DNA from: Candidatus Desantisbacteria bacterium CG1_02_49_89
GTDB taxonomy: Bacteria; Desantisbacteria; UBA1551
DNA: 10,736 nt
Direction of reading: 5' to 3'
Assembly: GCA_001871075.1 (NCBI GenBank)
Contig: MNUP01000050.1
Location: 1 to 10,736 of the forward strand
Under the pieces are notes generated by a model. The model was not told where the DNA came from. It worked only from the letters and a program-made list of their open reading frames with translations, and searched no databases. This document shows, piece after piece, positions 1 to 4,880 of this stretch. A program made the position numbers and the translations under genes. Position 1 is the first letter of the stretch. The number at the start of each line of letters is the position of its first letter.

Positions 1-417
1 TCATTAAAAGAAAATAAGGTAAAATTCGTTATCATAGGCGCCACTGCTTTTCCTGTGCACGGTTACAGCAGGGCAACCCTTGACATTGACATATTTATAG
101 AAAAAACGCCGGTAAACGCCGGGAGAACCCTGAAGGCGCTTGGAGGATTCGGTTACGATGTCTCAGATATCAGCGTGAAGGATTTGTTGTCAAAAAAGAT
201 ACTTATACGCCAGTATATCCTGGAAACGGATATCCATCCGTTTGTGGCGGGAGCGACTTTTAAAAAGGTCTGGAAAAATAAGGTTGCGGGCAAGATCGGC
301 TCGACCGGAGCCTATTTTTCAGGCTTAAGCGACCTGATAAAAATGAAAAAGGCGGCAGGGCGCGCAAAAGATAAAGAGGACCTGAAAGTTCTTTTAAAGC
401 TGAAGAAAAAGAAATAG
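1..417 (+). CDS. Nucleotidyltransferase-fold protein, AbiEii/DUF6036-like (5' end missing)
   Basis: The reading frame is open from base 1, so the gene starts before the window; the GTG at 55 is internal to the conserved domain and should not be used as the start. The visible 138 residues begin in a beta strand (KVKFVIIGATAF) followed by HGYSRATLDIDIFIE. This is the G-x-x-A...HG-x-x-R-x-T-x-D-I-D signature of the small nucleotidyltransferases that include AbiEii-type toxins and DUF6036 proteins; the two Asp residues would bind the catalytic metal. The C-terminal DLIKMKKAAGRAKDKEDLKVL matches the usual 'DLI-x-x-K-x-AAGR-x-KD-x-x-D' ending of this group. Known members transfer nucleotides to tRNA or protein, some as toxins of type IV toxin-antitoxin systems. 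Whether this one is a toxin cannot be told, because the upstream partner lies outside the window. Confidence 0.8.
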   Translation, partial: SLKENKVKFVIIGATAFPVHGYSRATLDIDIFIEKTPVNAGRTLKALGGFGYDVSDISVKDLLSKKILIRQYILETDIHPFVAGATFKKVWKNKVAGKIGSTGAYFSGLSDLIKMKKAAGRAKDKEDLKVLLKLKKKK

Positions 418-508
418 ATATATGGCCGAGCGGGTCTACAGCAAAGGGGTGATCAGATGTTAGTAAAAAAGGTGTCAGGTCTTGACATGTGACATATTTA
501 TGGTGTAG

Positions 509-647
509 TGCCCCGCTAATATAGATAGAAGTCGGAAAGCAGACGGGCAGGTGGTTTGGCGTGTCCCAGTTTAACCTTGAGCCACTATTTCAATAAAATT
601 ATAGATGGAAATTAAAAGCCGGTCGCTATTGCAGGGCCGGTTTTTTT
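509..647 (+). ncRNA. Possible structured small RNA (unassigned)
   Basis: There is no ORF here, but three potential stems follow one another: TGCCC (509-513) with GGGCA (545-549); GTGGTTTGG (551-559) with CTTGAGCCAC (576-585), using several G-U pairs; and the terminator hairpin at 617-642 followed by seven T. A consensus -35 box TTGACA lies at 482-487 with a partial -10 (TGTAGT, 504-509) 16 bp further on. That promoter would start transcription near 515, which would exclude the first stem, so the parts are not fully consistent. The segment CCTTGAGCCACTATTTCA (575-592) resembles the 5' bubble side of proteobacterial 6S RNA, but the length and the missing 3' half do not fit 6S well. It could instead be the 3' UTR of the upstream gene. 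Confidence 0.25.
617..647 (+). terminator. Rho-independent terminator
   Basis: AGCCGGTC (617-624) pairs with GGCCGGTT (635-642) including G-U pairs, a two-base-pair GC/GC extension closes the loop, and seven T follow at 641-647. It ends the transcription unit upstream of the GIY-YIG promoter. Confidence 0.75.
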
Positions 648-675
648 ATTTTACCTCTCCTTATAGCCTATTATC

Positions 676-703
676 TTGACTTTTTCAGGTTTTAATATAT
701 AAT
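676..703 (+). promoter_or_regulatory. Sigma70-type promoter of the GIY-YIG gene
   Basis: TTGACT (676-681) and a perfect TATAAT (698-703) are separated by 16 bp. Transcription would begin near 710, about 60 bases before the ATG at 772. It lies just after a terminator, so the GIY-YIG gene is probably an independent unit. Confidence 0.7.
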
Positions 704-771
704 AGACTTGCATAATTAGATGCTATTATCAATATATATAAAAGCATGGGTTAATTAGTTCAGGATAGAAG

Positions 772-1032
772 ATGTATTATGTTTATGTGCTAAAAAGTAG
801 AAGTATAAAGCGTAGTTATGTAGGATGCTCAAATAATCCAGCAGAACGTTTAAAAGCCCATAATTCAGGTTTGGTGCAATCCACTAAAAACGGACGGCCC
901 TGGCGGATTATTTATACTGAAGAATTAGATTCTTATGCGGAAGCTCGTCGTCGTGAGCATTATTTTAAAACTGGCGGCGGCCGTAGAAGAATAAAAAGGA
1001 TCTTGGAAGGATTGTCCACCCGTATCACCTAA
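772..1032 (+). CDS. Small GIY-YIG nuclease-superfamily protein
   Basis: This 86-residue protein is a single GIY-YIG domain. Residues 3-5 (YVY) and 16-18 (YVG) form the two short motifs that name the family; R26 in ERLKAHNSG is the usual catalytic arginine and E62 in EARRREHYFK the usual metal-binding glutamate. These stand-alone domains are related to UvrC and homing endonucleases, but the cellular role of the small versions is poorly defined. The ATG follows only a weak Shine-Dalgarno (AGGAT), and a good promoter sits at 676-703. The stop codon TAA (1030-1032) lies in the loop side of a perfect 7-bp hairpin (1024-1039), and a dense hairpin cluster and tRNA-Ser follow, so the extreme C-terminus (LSTRIT) may be encoded by repeat sequence rather than by the conserved domain. 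Confidence 0.85.
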   Translation: MYYVYVLKSRSIKRSYVGCSNNPAERLKAHNSGLVQSTKNGRPWRIIYTEELDSYAEARRREHYFKTGGGRRRIKRILEGLSTRIT

Positions 1033-1235
1033 AGGTGATCGGGCGAGACCTCATTAAAAAATATTTCGGGTTGGGATCCGCCCGTTCCGCCCACTTCGTG
1101 GTCGAGACTGGGCGAGATCTCGCCCACTTGAAACCGGAGTAACCAGTTGAGTGGATGGGTGTCCGCCCATATCGTTTGCCTTTGGCAGAACGATTGGGCG
1201 AGACCTCGCCCGTTCGCCCGATGGCGAAACGGGCG
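1024..1235. repeat. Cluster of palindromes/hairpins between the GIY-YIG gene and tRNA-Ser
   Basis: At least five inverted repeats crowd these 212 bases. They are ATCACCT/AGGTGAT (1024-1039), CCAC-TTC-GTGG (1091-1101), the 16-nt perfect palindrome GGGCGAGATCTCGCCC (1110-1125), a long near-perfect hairpin at 1164-1200 (CGCCCA, ATCGTT and TGCC pairing with GGCA, AACGAT and TGGGCG), and CGCCCGTTCGCC/GGCGAAACGGGCG (1207-1235). GGGCGAGACCTC occurs twice (1041-1052 and 1196-1207) and its variant GGGCGAGATCTC once. The last hairpin ends two bases before the tRNA-Ser 5' base. Long reverse-strand ORFs here are by-products of the high GC content and palindromy. Confidence 0.75.
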
Positions 1236-1236
1236 G

Positions 1237-1323
1237 GGAGAGGTGGCCGAGCGGTTGATGGCACCGGTCTTGAAAACCGGCATTGACGCAAGTCAATCGT
1301 GAGTTCGAATCTCACCCTCTCCG
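1237..1323 (+). tRNA. tRNA-Ser(UGA)
   Basis: An 87-nt class II cloverleaf. The acceptor arm GGAGAGG (1237-1243) pairs with CCTCTCC (1316-1322) and the discriminator base is G1323, as expected for serine. The anticodon stem CCGGT/ACCGG (1264-1268/1276-1280) holds loop CTTGAAA with anticodon TGA at 1271-1273, reading UCA. The long variable arm has the stem TTGAC-GCAA-GTCAA. The T arm is GTGAG-TTCGAAT-CTCAC (1299-1315). CCA is not encoded. A 12-bp hairpin starts at the very next base. Confidence 0.97.
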
Positions 1324-1400
1324 TGTTCCTTCTGCTGCGCAGAAGGAACAGAGTCCCGATGTTACATCGGGATGGTCTATTGCTCCATTTTCTATTTTCA
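1324..1400. repeat. tRNA-linked double hairpin, copy 1
   Basis: A perfect 12-bp inverted repeat TGTTCCTTCTGC/GCAGAAGGAACA (1324-1350, 3-nt loop) begins directly after the tRNA-Ser discriminator base. It is followed by AGAG and a second hairpin TCCCGATG-TTA-CATCGGGA (1354-1372), then GGTCTATTGCTCC and TCTATTTTCA. From 1350 to 1400 it closely matches 4813-4862 downstream of tRNA-Arg; the first hairpin has the same position but a different sequence. Neither hairpin is followed by a T run on the + strand, so a simple terminator is unlikely. Confidence 0.8.
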
Positions 1401-1415
1401 GATATTTTTTCAGCT

Positions 1416-1549
1416 AATACAAACGCATTAAGTAACTTGTCGTTGCGAGGAGTGAAGCGATGAAGCAATTTCGGTTTTAACGATGAGATTGCCACACTCA
1501 CTTCGTTCGTTCGCAATGACACTATCAGGTTATTTTGTGCGTTTGTATT
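1416..1549. mobile_element. MITE-like palindromic element
   Basis: The 12-nt sequence AATACAAACGCA (1416-1427) is perfectly inverted as TGCGTTTGTATT (1538-1549). Inside lies an 82-nt imperfect palindrome (1439-1520) whose left arm GTCGTTGCGAGGAGTGAAGC is complementary, with mismatches, to the right arm ending GTTCGTTCGCAATGAC. This inner sequence is of a type ('TTGCGAG...GAAGCAAT') known to me as a widespread dispersed repeat in many bacterial genomes. There is no transposase and no clear target-site duplication. Its right end is about 25 bp before the ribosome binding site of the next gene. Confidence 0.6.
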
Positions 1550-1585
1550 TGTCAGTTACTTGTTACTGTATCTAAAGGAGTATCC

Positions 1586-2710
1586 ATGGCTGATTATAAA
1601 AAAGTAATGAAGACCGTGCTGGTAGTGCTGCTTTTGCTGACAGGGCTTCTGATGGCTATGGGCCCGTATATCACGAAATACACGCAGGGGAAATACTATA
1701 AGAAGTATTACGGAGCCGAGGAGATCAATCCCGCTGACCTGAAAGATCATCCCGCTTCCTTCCGCATCAAAGGTATGACCCGGATCTCCTTCGATAAGCA
1801 ATACTTTCAGCCAGCGGCGCTGCAGATGATCGCCGCGAAACACGGCGTCAGGCAGGGCATCGGTTATTTTAATTTCCTAATGGGTTTCACATACGGAATG
1901 TTTTACAGGCCTGACATGCCCGCGCCCATGTTCACTAATGATCCCATACTGGGTTTCAAATATGCCGCGCCGTTTCTGGGCCTTAAAATGAAATTTCTTA
2001 TCACGGATGACAGGGATGTTTTCCTGAAAGCGGTCAAATTCCACGTTTCCAGGGACCATCCGGTCGTGATCGAGGTGGACGCGGGCGCCCTGCGCGGCGA
2101 AACCGTTTTTATCGCGCACCCGGAGGTTATCGCCGGGTACAGCGAAAAAGGATTTGAATACATGGAGGCGGACGGCAGGGTCAGGCCGGGAGCCGGCGTT
2201 CTTACGGCAACCAGCGACTCGATGGTCGCGGCGATGCTCAGCCAGTCAAAGGCGTTCATGAGCCCCCGCAAGTTCTCCATCATTATTTTTGAGCCGGCAG
2301 AAGAAAAGAAAACAGACCTGGGGGAAGTTTTCAAGCAGAACGGCGAGTCGCTCATAGGTAAGAAATACGGGGTCATAAGCGTTATGGGCACCGGTTCTTT
2401 CGCCCTGCAGCAGTTTTCAGCCGCGTTGAAGAAGAAGGGTATGTCAGGCGGCCTTTCTTTGATCGAGCCCGCCCCTTACATGCGCGCGGACAACGCTTCC
2501 TTCCTGCTTGAATATTTTCCGGCAGACGAAGACATAAAAAATGCCGCGGCCCAGCTGAAAGAGGCGGGCGCGAAATACGTGAAGGTGCTGGAGCTTTTAA
2601 AATCCGCTGACAAAGCCAGGGCTGAAGAAGCTTCAGGGCTGGTGAACGAGGCTGCCGCGCTTGAAAAAAGCGCCGGTGAGATCTTCCTGAAGAAAGCGGG
2701 TGTAAAATGA
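1586..2710 (+). CDS. Membrane-anchored BtrH_N/DUF4872-like protein
   Basis: I choose the ATG at 1586 because AAAGGAG (1574-1580) precedes it; an upstream in-frame TTG at 1535 lies within the palindromic element. The 374-residue protein has a hydrophobic anchor at about residues 9-25 behind a short lysine-containing N-terminus, so most of it is probably outside the cytoplasm. The middle contains GVRQGIGYFNFLMGFTYGMF, a PILGFKYAAPFLGLK stretch and DHPVVIEVDAGALRGETVFIAH...VIAGYSEKG. This order (G-F-x-Y early, 'PVVIEVD', 'AHPEVIAGYS') resembles the BtrH_N fold of butirosin-type acyltransferases and cysteine-peptidase relatives, and the helical C-terminus resembles DUF4872. I see no cysteine in the catalytic position, so activity is doubtful. 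It overlaps the next gene by 4 bp (ATGA), implying translational coupling. The family call is by pattern only. Confidence 0.6.
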   Translation: MADYKKVMKTVLVVLLLLTGLLMAMGPYITKYTQGKYYKKYYGAEEINPADLKDHPASFRIKGMTRISFDKQYFQPAALQMIAAKHGVRQGIGYFNFLMGFTYGMFYRPDMPAPMFTNDPILGFKYAAPFLGLKMKFLITDDRDVFLKAVKFHVSRDHPVVIEVDAGALRGETVFIAHPEVIAGYSEKGFEYMEADGRVRPGAGVLTATSDSMVAAMLSQSKAFMSPRKFSIIIFEPAEEKKTDLGEVFKQNGESLIGKKYGVISVMGTGSFALQQFSAALKKKGMSGGLSLIEPAPYMRADNASFLLEYFPADEDIKNAAAQLKEAGAKYVKVLELLKSADKARAEEASGLVNEAAALEKSAGEIFLKKAGVK

Positions 2711-3735
2711 GCTATGAAAGAGGGTGGGCCGCGCTTAATTTAAAAATGCCGGATACCATACCGCACACTGAATACTGCTCGCACCCCGGTCTGGTAAGGC
2801 ACATTACGGGGATCGACCCGAACGTTGACGGCAGCGCCTGGCGCAAGTTCATGGAGATCACGGACTACGACATACTGTGGTATTCAAACGACGGGCCTGA
2901 GTGGAAAGGCCGGTTGACAAATATGGGCCACGCGGTGTTCGCGGAAGGCGGCACGGATTACAATTCCGACATCCAATGCCCGTTCAAAACCCCTGAGGAC
3001 GTGCTGGATTTTGATCCTGTTAAGGAATACGGCGTCCCGGATATCGACGAAAGGGCGAAGTTTTTTACAGACATATGGAAGGCGGAACAGGGCGCGAGCC
3101 CGTTCCTTGTATGCCCGGGCGGGTATTACAGGACGGTTGTTTCGGCGTGCATAGCGGCTTTCGGCTGGGAGATGTTCCTTTCCGCGGCTCCGCTGGATTA
3201 CGAAAAATTCGGCAGGGTGCTGGACGGGTTCGCTGAGATCACCATGGCGAACGTGAAGGCGTGGGCGAAGACGGATATCAAATTCTTTATCCAGCACGAT
3301 GATATGGTCTGGACCGAAGGGGCGATATTCCACCCGGAGTGGTACAGGAAATACGTATTCCCGAAATATAAGAAATTCTGGAAGGTCCTGAAAGACGCAG
3401 GGAAGATAGTGCTCTTCTGCTCTGACGGCAATTTTACCGAGTTTGTGGATGACATAGCGGGCGCGGGGGCTGACGGGTTCATATTCGAGCCGCTGACCGA
3501 CCTGAAATATATCGTTGAGAAATACGGGAAAACGAAAGTGATAGTGGGGAACATAGATACAAGGGCGCTTACTTTCGGCACCAAAGAAGCCGTGAAGGCG
3601 GAGGTAGAGCGCTGCTATGACCTCGGGAGGAAATGCCCGGGTTATTTCTTCGCGGTGGGTAACCACATCCCGCACAATATACCTCTTGAGAACGCGCTGT
3701 ATTATCTTGAACTTATCCGGGACCGGCGCAGGTAA
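2707..3735 (+). CDS. URO-D-fold protein (uroporphyrinogen decarboxylase / corrinoid methyltransferase superfamily)
   Basis: This 342-residue protein spans the usual URO-D TIM-barrel length. Diagnostic segments are FIQHDDMVWTEGAIFHPEWY (195-213 region), KIVLFCSDGNFTEFVDDIAG (233-252), the GADGFIFEPLTDLKYI strand-loop, VIVGNIDTRALTFGTKEAV and the C-terminal GNHIPHNIPLENALYYLELI. These match the methyltransferase branch (MtaA/CmuA-like) better than haem-pathway HemE, whose N-terminal arginine motif is absent. In zinc methyltransferases the ligands are His-x-Cys and a later Cys; here the His position appears to be Leu236, Cys238 is kept, and the later Cys position is Asn319. Substrate and metal use are therefore uncertain. 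The start codon overlaps the stop of the preceding gene. DUF1638, a frequent companion of such proteins, follows after about 120 bp. Confidence 0.8.
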   Translation: MSYERGWAALNLKMPDTIPHTEYCSHPGLVRHITGIDPNVDGSAWRKFMEITDYDILWYSNDGPEWKGRLTNMGHAVFAEGGTDYNSDIQCPFKTPEDVLDFDPVKEYGVPDIDERAKFFTDIWKAEQGASPFLVCPGGYYRTVVSACIAAFGWEMFLSAAPLDYEKFGRVLDGFAEITMANVKAWAKTDIKFFIQHDDMVWTEGAIFHPEWYRKYVFPKYKKFWKVLKDAGKIVLFCSDGNFTEFVDDIAGAGADGFIFEPLTDLKYIVEKYGKTKVIVGNIDTRALTFGTKEAVKAEVERCYDLGRKCPGYFFAVGNHIPHNIPLENALYYLELIRDRRR

Positions 3736-3762
3736 TTGCAGATCGCCGGCTTACAAGCTTAT

Positions 3763-3787
3763 AAGTTTACAAGTTTACAAAGTTTAC
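3763..3787. repeat. AAGTTTAC short tandem repeat
   Basis: AAGTTTAC occurs at 3763-3770, 3771-3778 and 3780-3787 in the gap between the URO-D-fold and DUF1638 genes. The rest of the gap (to 3854) has ATCCGT twice and no evident promoter or terminator. Confidence 0.7.
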
Positions 3788-3854
3788 AAAGTAAATACTG
3801 TTTTATCTGTATGAATTCGTTCTACTAATCCGTATGCATCCGTGGATTTAAAAA

Positions 3855-4457
3855 ATGAGGCTGACAATAATTGCCTGCGAGATCCTGTTCAGGGAAATTT
3901 CCTGGTGCGTTTCGCGGTCAGAAAATGTGGTTGACGTCAGGTTCCTGCGCAAGGGCCTGCACGACCTGGGCGAGAAGGAGATGGTTGCCGCGCTCCAGAA
4001 AGAAATAGATTCGGTTGAACCTGAAAGGAGCGAGGCAATACTGCTTGGTTACGGGCTGTGCAATAACGGGATAAGGGGCCTGCGATCGAAAAAGTCGAAG
4101 CTGGTTGTGCCAAGGGCGCATGACTGCATCACCCTGCTGCTCGGTTCAAAGGAACGCTACAGGCAGTATTTTGACGCGAACCCCGGGACGTATTTCAGGT
4201 CAACAGGCTGGGCTGAAAGGGATGTTCCCGCAGAGCAGAAAGGCGCGTATACCCAGCTGGGGTTGCTGCCGACTTATGAAGAATATGTAAAAAAATACGG
4301 AGAGGACAACGCGAAATTCCTGATGGAAACGATGGGTTCCTGGGAGAAAAACTACAGCAGGATGGCATACGTGGACATGGGGATACCGGAATTCCCGGAT
4401 TACAGCGAGAACGCAAAAAAAGAAGCGGAAGAAAAAAATGGCGGTTTGAAACAGTGA
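3855..4457 (+). CDS. DUF1638 protein, frame broken near the C-terminus
   Basis: Two hundred residues carry the DUF1638 pattern: ACEIL near the N-terminus (7-11), LH at 35-36, ILLGYGLCNNG (62-72), LVVPRAHDCITLLLGS (83-98) and GTYFRSTGW (111-119). The conserved Cys and His residues could form a metal or corrinoid-related site, but the family has no established reaction; it often neighbours URO-D-fold methyltransferases and corrinoid proteins in anaerobes, as here with the gene just upstream. No clear Shine-Dalgarno precedes the ATG. The frame ends as EEKNGGLKQ, whereas the expected family C-terminus continues in the -1 frame from 4439 to 4582. The break coincides with seven A at 4432-4438 (another A7 run is at 4415-4421). 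It may be a sequencing or assembly error, a real mutation, or slippage. Confidence 0.8.
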   Translation: MRLTIIACEILFREISWCVSRSENVVDVRFLRKGLHDLGEKEMVAALQKEIDSVEPERSEAILLGYGLCNNGIRGLRSKKSKLVVPRAHDCITLLLGSKERYRQYFDANPGTYFRSTGWAERDVPAEQKGAYTQLGLLPTYEEYVKKYGEDNAKFLMETMGSWEKNYSRMAYVDMGIPEFPDYSENAKKEAEEKNGGLKQ

Positions 4458-4582
4458 AGGGCGACATTGGGCTGATAAAAAGGCTTATTGACGGCGGGTG
4501 GGACAGTAAAGATTTCCTTGTTCTGGACCCCGGCGAAAAGATCACGGCAACGTACGATGAAGGCATAATCAGTAAAACTTAA
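4439..4582 (+). pseudogene. Out-of-frame C-terminal part of the DUF1638 gene
   Basis: Read from TGG at 4439, this frame gives WRFETVKGDIGLIKRLIDGG, then WDSKDFLVLDPGEKITATYD and EGIISKT before TAA. The pattern 'W-x-[FY]-E-x-x-x-GD-x-x-L-[IL]-x-x-L-[IV]-x-G-x-W-x-x-x-DFLV-x-x-PG-x-x-I-x-A-T-Y-D' is what normally closes DUF1638 proteins. Adding one A to the A7 run (4432-4438) joins it seamlessly to the upstream 195 residues as ...AEEKKWRFE. No start codon of its own produces this peptide. Confidence 0.8.
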
Positions 4583-4606
4583 TTGCAAATTTCAAATTGC
4601 AAATTT
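4581..4606. repeat. AATTGCAAATTT direct repeat
   Basis: Two perfect copies of AATTGCAAATTT lie at 4581-4592 and 4595-4606, immediately at the end of the DUF1638 remnant; related A/T-rich words follow to 4620. Confidence 0.7.
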
Positions 4607-4627
4607 TAAAAGTCAAATTTTTACTTG

Positions 4628-4649
4628 TCCCGAAGGGATCCCTTTGGGA
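4628..4649. repeat. Palindrome TCCCGAAGGGA/TCCCTTTGGGA
   Basis: A 22-nt palindrome with one G-U pair and no loop spacer. Its core AAGGGATCCCTT and the following TTGGGATAAA recur in the larger palindrome at 9785-9836, so the two belong to one repeat family. Confidence 0.7.
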
Positions 4650-4669
4650 TAAACTCTGTAAACTTTTTT

Positions 4670-4701
4670 ACTCTGACACTTTGATACTCTGACTCTTTGA
4701 C
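4670..4701. repeat. 16-nt tandem repeat upstream of tRNA-Arg
   Basis: ACTCTGACACTTTGAT (4670-4685) is followed at once by ACTCTGACTCTTTGAC (4686-4701), 14 of 16 identical. It ends 14 bp before tRNA-Arg. Confidence 0.7.
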
Positions 4702-4715
4702 ACTGTTTTTATGGT

Positions 4716-4790
4716 GCGCCTGTAGCTCAATTGGATCAGAGCATTTGCCTACGGAGCAAAAGGCTGGGCGTTCGAGTCGCCCCAGGCGCA
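4716..4790 (+). tRNA. tRNA-Arg(ACG)
   Basis: A 75-nt cloverleaf. The acceptor GCGCCTG (4716-4722) pairs with CAGGCGC (4783-4789), with discriminator A4790. The anticodon stem TTTGC/GCAAA (4744-4748/4756-4760) holds loop CTACGGA with anticodon ACG at 4751-4753. The T arm is GGGCG-TTCGAGT-CGCCC (4766-4782). CCA is not encoded. A34 must be deaminated to inosine by TadA, whose gene lies at 6757-7194. A perfect hairpin begins at the next base. Confidence 0.97.
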
Positions 4791-4862
4791 TTTTTCCCCG
4801 TTGGGGAAAAATAGAGTCCCGATGTAACATCGGGACGGTCTATTCTCTATTCTCTATTTTCA
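4791..4862. repeat. tRNA-linked double hairpin, copy 2
   Basis: TTTTTCCCC (4791-4799) and GGGGAAAAA (4803-4811) form a perfect 9-bp hairpin directly after tRNA-Arg. Then AGAG and TCCCGATG-TAA-CATCGGGA (4817-4835) follow, with GGTCTATTCTCTA and TCTATTTTCA. Arrangement and sequence from 4813 onward match copy 1 after tRNA-Ser. It ends about 10 bp before the sppA ribosome binding site. Confidence 0.8.
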
Positions 4863-4880
4863 TTTTTTATTGGAGGGAAC

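Larger units (their letters stand above)
418..771. other. Non-coding gap: mobile-element-like motif, possible small RNA, terminator and promoter
   Basis: I find no credible gene in these 354 bases. From left to right it holds a GGTGTCAGGTCTTGACATG motif (471-489) resembling motifs found at ends of REP/IS200-like elements, a structured stretch that may be a small RNA (about 509-647), a rho-independent terminator (617-647) and the promoter of the GIY-YIG gene (676-703). Confidence 0.6.

Noticed and set aside
423-433. TGGCCGAGCGG, identical to the D-arm region of tRNA-Ser (1244-1254), as a broken tRNA or attachment site
   Set aside because: An 11-nt match is expected by chance several times in 10 kb, and no other cloverleaf part follows.
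1024-1235. CRISPR array
   Set aside because: The repeated words are irregularly spaced palindromes of differing lengths, with no regular repeat-spacer unit and no cas gene.
1025-1522. Reverse-strand ORFs of 80-165 codons across the palindromes and tRNA-Ser
   Set aside because: They run through a tRNA gene and repeats, have no known motif, and come from the GC-rich palindromes.
1535-1585. Longer N-terminus for the BtrH_N-like protein from the TTG at 1535
   Set aside because: It would start inside the MITE-like element, and a clear AAAGGAG precedes ATG 1586.
2884-3675. 263-codon reverse-strand ORF opposite the URO-D-fold gene
   Set aside because: It is a shadow of a strongly supported gene; its translation has no recognisable domain and no ribosome binding site.
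4791-4811. Rho-independent terminator for tRNA-Arg
   Set aside because: The hairpin is strong but the bases after it on the + strand are ATAGAG, not a T run; it would fit only for transcription from the - strand, where no gene is seen.
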